Of a stretch of 64,000 nt of DNA, positions 47,109 through 59,781 are shown one piece after another. The notes beneath the pieces are model-generated. The model saw nothing but the letters and a program-made list of their open reading frames with translations, searched no databases and was not told the origin of the DNA. A program made the translations under genes and the position numbers. This stretch comes from Oxytricha trifallax (taxonomy: Eukaryota > Ciliophora > Spirotrichea > Sporadotrichida > Oxytrichidae): contig ARYC01000775.1 in the NCBI GenBank assembly GCA_000711775.1, positions 40,270 through 104,269 of the forward strand, written 5' to 3'. Each line of letters opens with the position of its first letter. Positions within the stretch are counted from its first letter, which is position 1.

Positions 47109-50100
47109 ATGCAAAAAGCTTTGACATCATTTTTCTCTAAGAGACCCTCAGCTGTGGGAACGACTCCAAGTACTAATGATCTTGAAGATTCTAATGCCAA
47201 AGGAGCAATGGGATAGCCTCGTGAATTTAAATTTTAATAAAAAATACAATGCTTATTACACCCCCAAAAGATATCCCTTAGCCAAAACTACGCACATCAT
47301 TTTTTTAAAATTTTAACATAAAGAAAGTATATGAATTCAATTAGAAGAAATCTAGAACAATCAGCGAGATAACTCCATGCAAGAAGGAAGAAAAGAAGGG
47401 AGGTAACTCAAATTCAAAGACTAGTTCAAATACTGAGACTTAAAATAAAATTGCACACCCTCCTCGCTTTGGTGAAAAAGTCAACTAACCCAAACTCAGT
47501 AATTTGGAGAACGGTAGGTCTATCTTTATCTCACTAACATATTTAAGAATGGGCTATTTTTTATAAAGTAGAACTTGGTACAAATCTTTGGCATATTAAA
47601 TTAAGGTATGGCGTTAATTTACTGTACCCCCCCCCCTTAAACTTATTTATAGATGAGGAAGAAACACCTTTGAGAAGGAAATAGACTTAGAGAAGGACAT
47701 ACAAGGATGAATCAGATGAGGAATATGAAGTGGCCTCAAAGCTAAATGACAGCGATGATATTGACATTGATGATCTAGACTAAGATTAAATATTTTCCTA
47801 CTATATGATTCTACAGTATATCCCATAAATGCCATTACGAAATGTATATCGCATTTTAACAATGACTTAGATGAATCAGAATCAGAAGTCTCTCATGAAG
47901 CAAAGGGAAACAAGAGAAAATCAGCACCTGGAGGCAACGGCAAGCGTAAACCTGTGCAAAAAATACTGGAAAACAAAAAATTGAATTCTACACCAGCTCC
48001 TCCAAAGAAATAATTAACATCTAGTGCTACTGGCCAGAATTCCACTGCAGCTTCTGCTAAATATGTATATATATTTATTAATATATGTCATTTGATAAAT
48101 CATTACTATAATAAAAAACTGCAACAGACAAGAAAGTTATGAGATAAAGTGACATTTCAAACTCTTCCAGAACATTGAATGATGAGCCCTCCTATATCGA
48201 CTAGGAAGATCAAGTTATCGGTGGTGGTTTCCAAACTCATGATGACATCTTAGAAGCTAAAATTATAGACAATTTATATTTTTAAATTTATTGTAAAAAC
48301 CCTCATGATTTATTTACATAAAACTTAGAAGCAAGGCCAGACTTCATCAAAGAAGAGTACATAATGGACATGGAAAAGCGCAAACCAGAGGATCCAGAAT
48401 ACGATCCTACTACATTGTACATTCCAGGAGATAAGTGGAATGGCTTCACACCAGCTATGTACTAATACTGGGAGATCAAGGTTCACAACTACGATAAGAT
48501 ACTCTTCTTCAAACTGGGTTATATAAATTATATAAAATTCATAAGAAAAGAATGAAAGAACGTATATGAGTGTATATTGATAGTGTATTATTGGGTAAAT
48601 TCTATGAGATCTTCTACAATGATGCAATTATCTGTCAAAAACTACTGGATCTAAATTGGATGGGAGGTGCTAAAAAGTTGCATATTGGTTTCCCTGAAAA
48701 GGTTTTAGACAAATATCTATAAGTAATAATATAGTTATAGTTTCTTTCTTGAATAGAAGTAAATCATTCTTGAAAATTTTATTTAATTTTTATATATAAT
48801 AAATAGTTAAATACCTTGTGATAATGGTAAATCATGGATATAAGGTGGCAGTCATAGAGCAAACTGAGACACCTTAAATGATGGAGAGAAGATTAAAAGA
48901 AGAGAGATTGGCAAAGAAGAAAATGGAGCCTAAGGATAAATGCGTCAAGAGAGAAATTTTCAGTATGGTTACTAAGGGCACCTTTAAGGATAAATATTAT
49001 CATTTAATAACCATTTGGATGTATGACATTTATCTCATTGTCAAATAGTTTGAAAGGCAAAGTATTAAAATATTAATTGATAACAACCAATCAGTAGCTG
49101 GGTATGAACCTAAATTCGTACTAAGTGTGAAGAGATACGGCAGTGAATTGGGTGTGACATTTTTTGATGTACAAACACTTAAAATCTACGTTGGCTAATT
49201 CACAGATGATGAGGCTCTTTCAAACTTCAGAACTCTACTATGCTAGATTAGACCTATTGAAGTTATCCACGAAAGAGAGATCTTTAATTCATTTTAAATA
49301 ACAACAATAAAAAAGAGGCAAAATGTAGTGATTAAATGTACTCAGTGGTTTTCATTTCTTTATTTATGAACACCAATAAATATAAAATTTGGATCATTAA
49401 CTCTGACATGTTAAAAATGTTAAAGAACTCTCCAGTAGTCCCAGTATTCACCCCCATGGTACCTAAGAACTGCTGGGGTGTCATAAAAACTTGCAATGCT
49501 TTAGAGACATACATCGGACCCTCCAAGAACTGGCCAGAGCTACTGCAAAAGTTCAAGGAATAAGATGCAGAACTAGCTTTGTAAAGTCTGGGTATGGCTA
49601 TTGCCTTTTTGGAGGAAGCACTCATTGCATAGTAAACAATTTCAACTGGTGAGTTCTATTAATCTATAATTTTAAAATCATTATAAGCACATCAGTAAGG
49701 TAGATTGTTCATTTTACATATCCCAATCATAATTATTACTTTGACCATTGTTTGTCCAACTATTTTTTTGAGATATATTTAAAACTTGTAAGTTCCATTT
49801 ATACACCCCAGAGACTCAATCTCAACTCGAGTATATGGTGTTAGATTCTCAAGCTCTGTAGCACTTAGAAGTGGTTGAATCTGCATCTGGTAAATTTGAA
49901 GGCTCCCTCCTGCACTATATAGATCACTGCAAGAGTCCCTTCGGAAGGAGACAACTCAAGAGATGGGTACTCAGTCCACTCAATTTATTAATATAAATGT
50001 TTAAAGAATATTCATTCTATTAGAAAATATATGCTAAGCTTATTGTTACAATAAAATAAGGTTGATAACTATATTTAAACTCATGAACATTTAGAGAATT

Positions 50101-52600
50101 GAGGAGAGATTGGATGCTATTGAGGATTTGATCTAACATCAATATGAAACTGATGTCTTTAGATCCAAGTTATCTAAATTAAATTATAGAATAATCTAAA
50201 AAGAATATTGAATAATAGATATATATAATTTATTAATATTAATATACATATAATCAATAAACATAATATAATAATTAATATCATTTATTTTATTCTAAAT
50301 TTTGAAATAAATTTAATAATAGGGTCTTAATATGAATAGATATAATTTTTAAAACCAATTTATTGTTGGATCTAATTTAATCATAAAAATAATAAATTAT
50401 CATATAATGTTAAGTAAAAGCTATTAAAATTTTTGATTTAAATTACTATTCATGAATATCAAAACTACCAGATATAGAGAAACTACTTGCTAAAATATAC
50501 ACTTACTCAATCAAAAACAGAGTAAAGGCTATCTACTTCGAGAATGTATCACTCATTAAACTCAAGGAATTCAACATTAATTAAATTCAAAATCATTTTC
50601 ATTGATAAAATATTACAAAATTATTTATTAATTCCGCATACTTTTGAAACATTTCAGAGTTATGGAGGAATTATGTGAGTCATTAATGAATAAGAAAAAT
50701 GAATTCAAGTCCCAAAGACTCAGATAACTTCTAACTCCTATTTAATAATTACATCATCATACCCGCAATTATATTTATAACAGATATTTTTAAATAACAC
50801 CTGACACAGAATAATATGGACTTTTTCCAACTGGCATCAAGGATATTGTTAAGGAATTTGAAGGCATGATAGTCTGGAAGAAAACTCAAGGAGGCGGTCC
50901 TGATGATGAAATACCTGAACCATAGATGGGCTTAGATGAGGAATTTGATAGGGCTAACGAAGCTGTTTATATTTAATGCATAATATTAAAAATATAAGGG
51001 TTTAATTTATAAGGCAGTTTATCCTAATTTAACTGTTTTTCTAATAAAAAAAAACATGTAATAGTAATTTAAGATAAGCAGTTGACAAAGTGAAATAGAA
51101 ACTAGAGAGCTATCTGTAATAAATCAGATCGCAATTCAAAGACCGCAGAATCAATTGGTCACATGCCAAGTACAGATATGAACTCGAACTACCAGCTGAG
51201 TTAATCGATGGAAAGAAGAAGCCTGCGGATTTTGAATTCACTTCACAAAGAAACGGTTATCAAAGATTCCATACCAAAGAGATCAAGCAATACTTGTAAG
51301 AAGTTTCAATTTAAGATAGTAGATAATTTTCAGTTTTACTTATAAATATCAAACAATACGTTGAGGAGCTAGAAGTTGTGGAGGAAAAACTCAAGGATGA
51401 TTTAACCCCATTCTTGTGTGCTCTTTTCCAGAAATTTCATGAACATAAGGATCTTTGGAATAGAACAATGAATGTGATCACTGAGTTGGATTGCCTCTGC
51501 AGTTTGAGTATCGTGAGTGGGTAAAGTGTTGGAGATATGTGCAGACCGCAATTCGTTGGCTATCAAGGTGAGTATAAATTATAACTCATTAAGCAAGAAA
51601 CGGATGAAAGGCATTTTATTCATAATTGTATGCCAATTCAAGTTTGTTGGATATCAAGCAATTGAGACATCCTTGTGTGACTTTGAATCAGACAAAATCT
51701 TTTGTTCCAAACAATACCCTGCTTGCTCCTAATCAAGACCAAACTTTGCTGCTAGTTACTGGGCCAAACATGGGTGGTAAATCAACTCTCCTCAGACAAA
51801 CTTGCATTGCAGTAATATTAGCTTAAATAGGGTGCTATGTCCCAGCTCAATCAATAAAGCTTAATCCAGTAGATCGTATCTTCACTCGTATCGGTGCTAG
51901 TGATCGCATCTTAGAAGGCAAGTCAACTTTCTACGTCGAAATGGAAGAGACCAAGAACATCATTTAGTTTGCCACTTTCAAATCTCTAGCTATTGTGGAT
52001 GAGCTGGGTCGTGGTACCTCTACCTTTGATGGTTACTCGATAGCTCATGCTGTCTTGAAGTATCTTGTAAACAACATTAGATGCAGATCGCTGTTTGCTA
52101 CTCACTATCACATGCTACTCGATGAATTCAGAGGTGCTAGAGGTGTGAAGAGCTATCACATGGCTTGCAGAGCAAATGAAGATAAAGACGAAGTCATGTT
52201 CCTTTATAGATTTGAGAAGGGTGAATGCCCTACTAGTTTTGGTATAAACGTGGCTAGAATGGCTGGTATACCAAAGAATGTGTTAGATGCTGCTAAACGT
52301 AAGAGTCTTGAATTCTCTGAAAAGCTTAATTCCAATATTGAGCATATTTTTGACTCTCATCATTAATTTTGGATAAAATATTTATGTTGTTGTCGTTCAA
52401 TCTTCAGAATTTTTTTTTCAAGTAAGAGTCATGAATTCACTGAAAATCTTAATATCCTAACTGATAAAGTGAAAGAACATAAACACCTCAGATCAAACAA
52501 CATTTTACAAAATTCAATTTTTAGTATATTAAACTTCAATTTACTACATCATTTAATTTATCTTATAAACATGAACGAATAAGAGAACAGTCAAAGTTGA
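47109..52600 (+). CDS. MSH6: MSH6 mismatch-repair ATPase
   Basis: MSH6 pairs with MSH2 to recognise base mismatches. The start [18 protein letters not shown] contains a PCNA-binding PIP box (QxxLxxFF), then charged disordered blocks ([35 protein letters not shown]). The MutS core begins [20 protein letters not shown]. The mismatch-binding Phe-x-Glu is in KFYEIFYND (about 48597). Lever/clamp parts follow ([40 protein letters not shown]). The ATPase has Walker [15 protein letters not shown] (about 51760), [29 protein letters not shown] (51998) and [11 protein letters not shown]. At least ten AT-rich interruptions are visible. The 3' end is ambiguous: after [12 protein letters not shown] the frame has only Gln codons until TGA 52598-52600, and a near-copy of the preceding block occurs downstream. 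Confidence 0.9.
52301..52453 (+). repeat. Partial tandem duplication at MSH6 3' end
   Basis: AAGAGTCTTGAATTCTCTGA with AAGCTTAATTCC (from about 52303) recurs as AAGAGTCATGAATTCACTGA with AATCTTAATATCC (from about 52425). The encoded versions are [18 protein letters not shown] and [20 protein letters not shown]. About 120 bases separate the copies. One may be the true last MDS and the other a duplicated relic. Confidence 0.7.
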
Positions 52601-52890
52601 ATATAAGAAAAGCTAGATTCTCTCTCCCTAGATTCCAACAACTTATAAGATGCACTTTCTTTTCAGACTATGTCCTACCCCGCAAGCTTAATTTCCACCA
52701 AAGAAAGAACTCAAATTAACAATTAAGCAATTTAAGATCAAAATTAAAACAGTAGTGTACGCAGAGATGTAGTCATGTGTGAGCAGTGAAATTATCAGAT
52801 GAGTTTGGAATAATAACGATAAATATATAAGGAGAACCTAAAGTAATCTAGGAGATTATATATAAATAAGAGAAGATGAGAACATTCTCT
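52601..52890 (+). CDS. Possible small gene, unidentified
   Basis: An open block reads EKLDSLSLDSNNLQDALSFQ, TMSYPASLISTKERTQINN and ends VRRDVVMCEQ before a TGA near 52790. A second block in the same frame reads NYQMSLEQQRQIYKENLKQS. It may begin with the ATG at 52571 (MNEQENSQS) after a small IES. Composition is coding-like but there is no homology. The following 52890-53172 is AT-rich and holds nothing recognisable. Confidence 0.3.
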
Positions 52891-53172
52891 AACTTAAATT
52901 ATTATGTAGATAAAATATTGGCAGCTAACTATTTTGCATTTGTGTTTATATAGTCTTAATTTTGTTATAGATTGGTTTATTTAAATATTCTCTCTACTTC
53001 AAATTAATAACATATTTAAGTAGTAATTTATCTTTTCATTTTTTTTTGCAATTTCCAGTTAAATTTTAGGTATTTTTTCTTCAATGCGAATAAAAATCTA
53101 TTAATTTAAATAATCTACAATTTTAAATGATAAAAGAGACAAATAAATTAATACTAATAATACAATTTATCA

Positions 53173-54739
53173 ATGGCTGTAAAAAACTTAAATACATCCA
53201 GTGTACGAAGAATTTTAAGGAGCTATTTAGAGCACTCTCTTGATATTGGTTTACCTGTAAAATACGAATATAAGAAGTCAAAGATTGCTGCAGCATAAAA
53301 GATAGACTATTATTGCTATAATTTATAATTTTCTCAATTAAAACAACTCTCCCTTATGATTGATATGCAAAATGTTTTGAAGAAAAAAACACAATTATTA
53401 ATGTAATACATCCATGTAGACAAGACATATGGTATTCAAGAGAAGAAAGGGGATTATTTCAGTATGAGTCCGCACATTATATATGAAACTTTAGCAAAGT
53501 AACCTAAAAAAGATGAGTCAGATCCTCGAAGCTACTTTGGACTACCTACTTCCAAAGAGGTTGGATAAGATTTGATAGTTTAGATACCGTTTATATTTAT
53601 AATAAAATACTTATTAAATTTATCCAATAATCTTATAAAATAGTATTTAATATACCAGATAACGATGTAATTTAAGCTATGGAAGTGGAAAACTTCTTCT
53701 TTGAAGACACTATAGACCCTTTTATTAAAGAAAGAATACCTATAAAAAACGGGCATCATATAAACTTTTATCTTAAAGATTCGTTCATTGAACAGTGTAA
53801 GTCTATTTTGCCTGATTCTGATTTATTTACAAATATTAGCAAATTATTTTTATCGTTTTTTTAATTATAGAGGTATGCAAACTGTAGAAAAATCTATTCA
53901 AAGATTAGTCACGAGAAATATAAGAGCACTTAAAGAAAAAGCAAATTAATTTCAGCTAAAATTTCGAGACGTTGGAAAATTACAGAAAATAATAAATAAT
54001 CTAAGTTGTTAAAATTCTTTGTGCAAATTCGGATATATAATTTGAAAGTGTAGTAGATAGTAATCTCCCTCAAAAGTAAGTTAATTTAAATTTTATCAAT
54101 TTTAATTGGACATTTTAATGTATTGATTAGTTATATAGAATACTTGCTTTAACCTGACATCAAACAAGAGACTGTTTTAAATTAAAAAGTCATTTAGAAA
54201 AAGCATAGAATCGCAAATTTATTAACTTCAAAAGGCTTGTAAATTGATCTGTAATAAATGAGTTAAGATCAATTGAAACTTTTTGAGATTGAAAGTTTCT
54301 CGAATTATTCGCTTTTATTCAACACTTCTTACATGCCAGAGAAGGTCTACAGATAAATGAATGATAAATTGAGTCAGTAGTTTTAAAGAGAATTTGATTA
54401 GATTGTTGATCTATAACCTGAAAATTGTATATTTTATATTATTTGAAAGTAATTAATGACACTTTATTATAAAATGCACAAGAGTAGTTCATGGTAAAAA
54501 CTGATTTAGATAGAGAAGCAGGCATGCTATTGTTATATCTGAGAGACTCAATTGAAGATTTTCATAACAGCTGTGATATGATGCACATTAGAGAAATTTC
54601 ACTTTTGATTTTTAGATTAGTCCAAGCATTTCATAACAAAAGATAATCCCTAGCTACTTAAAAGGCTATATCAGAAAGCTTAAGTGGATTCTTGACTAAT
54701 TTGTCAGATTATTAATATGATAGAAAGGATTATAAATGA
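53173..54739 (+). CDS. Uncharacterised multi-MDS protein with coiled coils
   Basis: It starts MAVKNLNTSSVRRILRSYLE, HSLDIGLPVKYEYKKSKIAA, LKQLSLMIDMQNVLKKKTQL, YFSMSPHIIYETLAKQPKKD, SYFGLPTSKEVGQDLIVQ. After AT-rich breaks come MEVENFFFEDTIDPFIKERI, FYLKDSFIEQCKSILPDSDL, MQTVEKSIQRLVTRNIRALK, LTSKGLQIDLQQMSQDQLKL, and a final block MVKTDLDREAGMLLLYLRDS, EDFHNSCDMMHIREISLLIF. The stop is TGA 54737-54739. Probable IESs lie near 53590-53670, 53840-53875, 54020-54140 and 54430-54480. I do not recognise the family; helix-rich composition suggests a structural or complex subunit. Confidence 0.6.
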
Positions 54740-54895
54740 CTTGAATTATTATTAAACTAAAATACAAAATAATTTTAATTATTAGTATAAAAGATAAAAT
54801 GTGATTACTTTTAAACTGATGAATTTATATATAAATTTAAGTGGAGATAAAATAAAATAATTACTAAATTAATTTCAACTTGATACTTATTTTTA

Positions 54896-56476
54896 ATGTC
54901 AGCAACTCATAATTCAGCTTCACTTGTCAATGATGACAAAACTTCACTGAACACCAACTTTGATGCACAACTCCAAATCAACACTTCAGCTTTGACTCAA
55001 GCCAATCACCATCAATCATCAGATGCAATTTAATTTAATTAAGGATTATCAGGTAATTGCAATTTGCCAGTATTTTTCTATTATAAAGGGTCTTTTTATA
55101 ACTAGTGATTTATAGATGCAAGAATGAACAATTTATCTGGACAAATGAGCTAAACTCAGGTAAACTCTGCTTCTGGTTAGATCAATCAATCATCAAACTT
55201 GGCTACAAATGCCAATGGATCTCATATCTTGAATCAGAATGGCAACTCCAACCTCACCACCTATTCTCAAAGCTTCAAGCCTTAGATGCACGTTGAGAAT
55301 CAGTTCTTGCCTTCAAAAGGTCACCCACTGCAGACCAACTGGAAATTTTGGTACTTCCAGAGATTTTTCGCTCCATCCAACCTGACTAACTAGAGTTCAG
55401 CTGGGAACTCTGCTAACTTTGGAAGCAACACCTAAAGTTAAGATCCGACATAGATTCAGAACTCCTATGCTTTAAACAACACTCAGAATGACTCACACAA
55501 GAAAAACAAGTTTGTTGACTACAGAGAGAAACTGAAGGATATGGGGCAAATCTCCACAATTGAGCAATTCTTCCAGTATTTCGTGTACATGAAGAAGCCC
55601 TCAGAGATGCCAAGAGAGATTGATTTGTTCTTTTTCAGAGAGAATGAAATACCCATGTGGGAGGTAAGTAAAAGAAAGATATATGATATATTAAGATAGC
55701 AATAATTTGTAATTATCATTAAGTTCACCATCTAAAAATTATATAGGAATCACCAAATGGAGGTATTTGGATAGTCAAGATCAAGAAAGAGGACAACATT
55801 GATAAGATGTGGGAGGTTTTGCTTCTTGCTTTGATAAGTAAGAATTGTATCACTTATGATAATTTTAGGCGAGCAATTTGAGGAACCAAAGGTTATTGGT
55901 CTAGGCCTTTCTTTGAGAACAAAAGAGAGACTTGTTGAGATTTGGCTAAAGGATGGAAGAAACGATAAAGTTAGAACTAATGTTTCTAACAAGTTGAGAC
56001 AACTACTAGGCTTGGATCCATCAAGTGTCACTCTCTACTACAAGGAGCATCAGAAATCCATCAAGGATTAGTCCACCATGAAGAATGCAGAAGGTTTCAA
56101 GTTTATGAAGGCTGATGGCAACAGATCTCGCTAACCACACATCAATTCATCAAACACAGCACCATACTAATTTAAGTATCCATTTAATTAATACAAAGGA
56201 GTTAACATGAGTAGCAACATCAACAACGGGGAAGGTGAAACAGGAGGCTTCAGAAAGAAGTCAAATCAGTTCGGAAACATCGGTGCCACTTCATATGGAA
56301 ATCAGCAACACCATCCTCAGAGCAGCAACAATCATGATAAGCCTTTCTCACATCTAGGAGCCAACTAAACTTTAAAGTTATAATATAAATGTCTTATATA
56401 ATTATAAAAGCAATAAAATTACCAAGGAGATGATCGTAACAGAGTCTACAGAATGAAAGCCCCCAGCCATATTTGA
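54896..56476 (+). CDS. eIF4E class II (4EHP-like) cap-binding protein with internal N/Q/S insertion
   Basis: eIF4E proteins bind the mRNA cap; class II members (4EHP) usually repress translation. A long N/S/Q-rich leader (MSATHNSASLVNDDKTSLN...) precedes the core: HPLQTNWKFWYFQRF, a 45-50 residue N/S/Q-rich insertion, FVDYREKLKDMGQISTIEQF, FVYMKKPSEMPREIDLFFF, then ENEIPMWE, SPNGGIWIVKIKKEDNIDKM, EQFEEPKVIGLGLSLRTKER, VEIWLKDGRNDKVRT. The cap-stacking Trp of human position 56 is Tyr here and the second (PMW) is kept, the class II pattern; the usual Trp of VEDFW is Phe. Introns: about 55051-55112, 55663-55745, and a 31-nt one at about 55839-55869. A disordered tail rich in N/Q/H/G leads to TGA 56474-56476. 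Confidence 0.85.
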
Positions 56477-56782
56477 GTTAATTTATTTCTAGTTTGATGT
56501 CAAATTCCAACTTTCACAGAAACTTTCAAGAGAAGATTCTTAACCTTGATATCATGAATTTTCTCTAGCTAGCTCAAATTATAACATTTAGAATTTAACT
56601 ATTTTTATAACCATTCAGAGATAACTAAATTCTGTCTTACTTTAATAAAGTTTCAATGATTGATAGTCTTAATGAAATTAATTAATTAACAAAGCAATTT
56701 ATGAGAATTTTCTTTATTTCGTTTTCTTATTTAAGAATTTTTTCAGTCTTTCTATTTCCCTAAACAATTTATCACTCTAAGC

Positions 56783-57557
56783 TCATCTAAACTTTTTAAG
56801 TTCCTAATCTATACTAGGCAGCATATCTTTCAACTTTTCAAACATTTCAAGAGTAAGAGACACACCTTTCTAAGTAAACAATGTTTCCCCATTTTTTTCA
56901 TAAGTCTCTCTTATATCAACTAAAGTCATGCCCTTGTATTTCTTAACAACTACCTTCTTTTTATTGTTTAACTCAAATATTGCGCTACCCTCTTTATCAT
57001 AGGTTGGCTTAAACATAACTTAGGATGATTATGAGTGCTACTTTTATGAATGAGATTTATTTTGTTTCTATTCTTCGTTGTCACTGCTTGGCTGAGAAGA
57101 AGTTAAGGAATTCTCTGATCTTTTGCGCTTTTTATCACCAGAAAGTTTTCCATACTTAGCTTCTAACTTTTCCTAAAGCTTTTTGTCTCTCTTTCTATGT
57201 TCCTCAATTTCTTTGCCTATTGAAAAAGTTAGATATTTAGCCAGGAAATTTATCATAAAAAAGTTAATTCATTATGAGCTATGAAGTCCATGAATTGCAT
57301 TTTTGCTTTAATTCTATAATATGCTTACCTTTATTACTTTTTTAGCTTTTACTCTCCTACACAATCTTTCTAATTTCGTCTTTAAGTTCACTCTCTGATA
57401 ATTATTCTAACTAGTCTCTTAACTGTGCGTCATCATCGCTGCTAATGCTGCTTAAATCGCTACTCTCTGTTCTCTCTTTCTTTGAGTATTTCTTAGACTT
57501 TTTGTGATCTTTCTTTTTGTCCTTTCTTGAGGAATGTTCTGAGTGTCTCTCGCTCAT
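56783..57557 (-). CDS. SUB1: SUB1/PC4-like transcriptional coactivator
   Basis: PC4/Sub1 is a single-stranded DNA-binding transcription coactivator. The start at 57557 gives MSERHSEHSSRKDKKKDHKK, a Ser/Lys-rich region like the family's SEAC segment, then SDLSSISSDDDAQLRDQLE. One GT-AG intron of 112 nt (57217-57328) joins KSNK to GKEIEEHRKRD in frame. The C-terminal PC4 domain reads AIFELNNKKKVVVKKYKG, MTLVDIRETYEKNGETLFTQ, KGVSLTLEMFEKLKDMLPSI, DQELKKFR and TGA 56783-56785. It matches the FxxxxxxxVxVxxFKGxxLxDIRE and KGxSLxxEQWxxL signature of PC4. The gene looks complete with no IES; it converges on the eIF4E gene. Confidence 0.9.
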
Positions 57558-59781
57558 TTTTTAATCTTATATTGTTATAATCATTATTTATTTATTGGAC
57601 TTTAAATTAATTTTGATTATTTTGACTGAAAAATAAAAAAATTAAGCAATATTTTGAATTTTGGATTGAATGGTAAATATTTAATGTTATAGGGATACTT
57701 TATTATTTCAAATTTTTTATGAAAAAATTATTTGTTCATCATCACATAATAAATTTTATTTTAAAATAAAATTATTTCTCAATCCTAATGGTGAGGATTT
57801 TATTGATTAAGGGATAATATTAAAGGAATTATAATTATTAATTCTCAAACTGGATTTGTAATAACAAGATAACTTACTACTCTTTATATCTCACAGAATT
57901 TAATATTTAATTTTATTCATTAATTTGAAATAAATTTTAATAAAAATCAATCAGAAACATTTATATGATAATTCTAATTTACTATAAAATATAGAATTGT
58001 GTTGACTTTGTGTTATCTGTTAGAACTATGCAACTTTAATGATCTAAACCAATTCACTTATTTCTATAAATTGCCTCATAGTTTATATAATACTTTATAT
58101 CGAATATAATAAAAAAATCGCTTCTTATATGAACTTATAACTTAATATTTATAAATAAGTCGTTCAATGAACGGCTTTTGAACTATTGCGTCTTTATAGC
58201 ATAAGTATAATTGCGCATTCTTTGAGCATGGATGATGTCACTTCACTCTATATATAAAATTAATCAGAAGCAAGATATTTACACATATTATTGCAAGAAA
58301 AGGATTTAATATAAAATCATGAATTTATCAATAAATATTACATAAAATCAACAATGAAGTTTAAATTAAAGTTATGTTTTCTTAGATTATTTTTAACTAA
58401 ATTTCTCAAATTAATTATGAAAGGGAAATAATAAAATAATTTAACCTAAATCCTAAAACAAGGAATTAATATAAGCTTACTACATCATCCTTAATTTTAA
58501 TTAAATTTACTTCCTCATCTACTAAAGTTACATCATTATAAATTAAGTGTAACTTTTATTTTTACATTAAATTTATATCTATTACAATTAATAAAAAACA
58601 ATATAATTTAAATAAGTTTATTTTGATTTATAAAAAAGGTTCAATAGTGCTAATATATGCTTAAAATAACACTTAAATATTATTTTTTTATTATTTAATT
58701 AATAGTTTTCTTATTTTTATATATAATTAAATTAATCATCGATTTCTATTATTTTAGTAGGGCATGTAAGACTATTAATTATATTTGTAGAGTGTAGCAA
58801 GCATTGTTAATAAACTATATACTATTTTAAGATTTTACAAACAAATATTCCTCTCTTAGTATCCTTAAAATTCAATCTATTGTCAAAAACTCAATGCCAT
58901 GAGAAATTATCTCTTCGATATGTCTATGATAATTTTAATCATAAAAAATAGGTTTGTTATGCTTGTATTAATTATTTAATTAAAGACATCAAAAATAATT
59001 GTAAGCCGAATAAGTTTCAAATATTCTACTTGTCTTCCTAAATTTCATGTACACAAGGAATTATTTTTTAAATTTTGAAATAATTTAATCTACATCTCGC
59101 TTTTTATGTTTATGTCAAGTATAAAATTTTTAGAGGAAGAGCCCATACTCTAAATAATATCTTAATCGTCACAATGATCAAGTAATCTCAGGTTTTTTTA
59201 TGAAGTTCTCACAGAAGTTTCAATATATTAAATTGAATTACGTTCTGAGTATACTTTACTCGGATAGAGGATCTCCAAAAAATAATACATAGAGGATAAT
59301 GACTAGCAGGCCGTAGCCTTAACTCTGAAAGATATAACTAAATCAAATAATTTATATTTAACTTATCTGAAGTTAATTGATAGGGCAGAGAGATATTTTG
59401 ATATTGAAAATTATTTTATAATATACAACTCCCCACCTATGGGTTAAATATATCAATATATTTATTGGGAAAACTAGGCAAAACTTTTTTTCAAATAATT
59501 CTAATCATTTTACTTGCAAACCCCATGCAAAACTGCTTAAATGCTAGTATCATCATTTAATGAGAATATACATGCTTAAATATTTCATTTGAGGTATTCG
59601 AGGTGGGTATTTTGCCTAATATAGACTAGATAATTTTTTAAATAAAAATCTGATTCCATTCAAATTAATAGTAAAATAATGTTAAAAATGTAAGATAAAG
59701 TTGGTTAAGGTTGCATAAAGCAGCTTATAGTTTATAGTTTTATAATCCAAAATAAACAAATCAGATATTACAATTACTACG
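57558..59781. other. AT-rich 2.2 kb stretch, no gene recognised
   Basis: The longest gene-free stretch between the TBEs. Both strands are strongly AT-rich, and open frames reflect only the rarity of TGA. A short inverted sequence (TTCAATGAACGG...) occurs near 58164. Stretches at 59100-59400 look slightly less AT-rich but gave no coherent protein. It may contain chromosome-end sites, IES-only DNA or MDSs too diverged to see. Confidence 0.5.

Noticed and set aside
47625-47640. Poly-C run as the end of a second palindromic MITE
   Set aside because: No inverted partner or TAAGTCGGTGGCA unit is nearby; it looks like a simple homopolymer in an MSH6 IES.
57558-59781. Long frames in AT-rich DNA as genes
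   Set aside because: With only TGA as stop, AT-rich DNA is open by chance; composition is not coding-like and no homology is seen.
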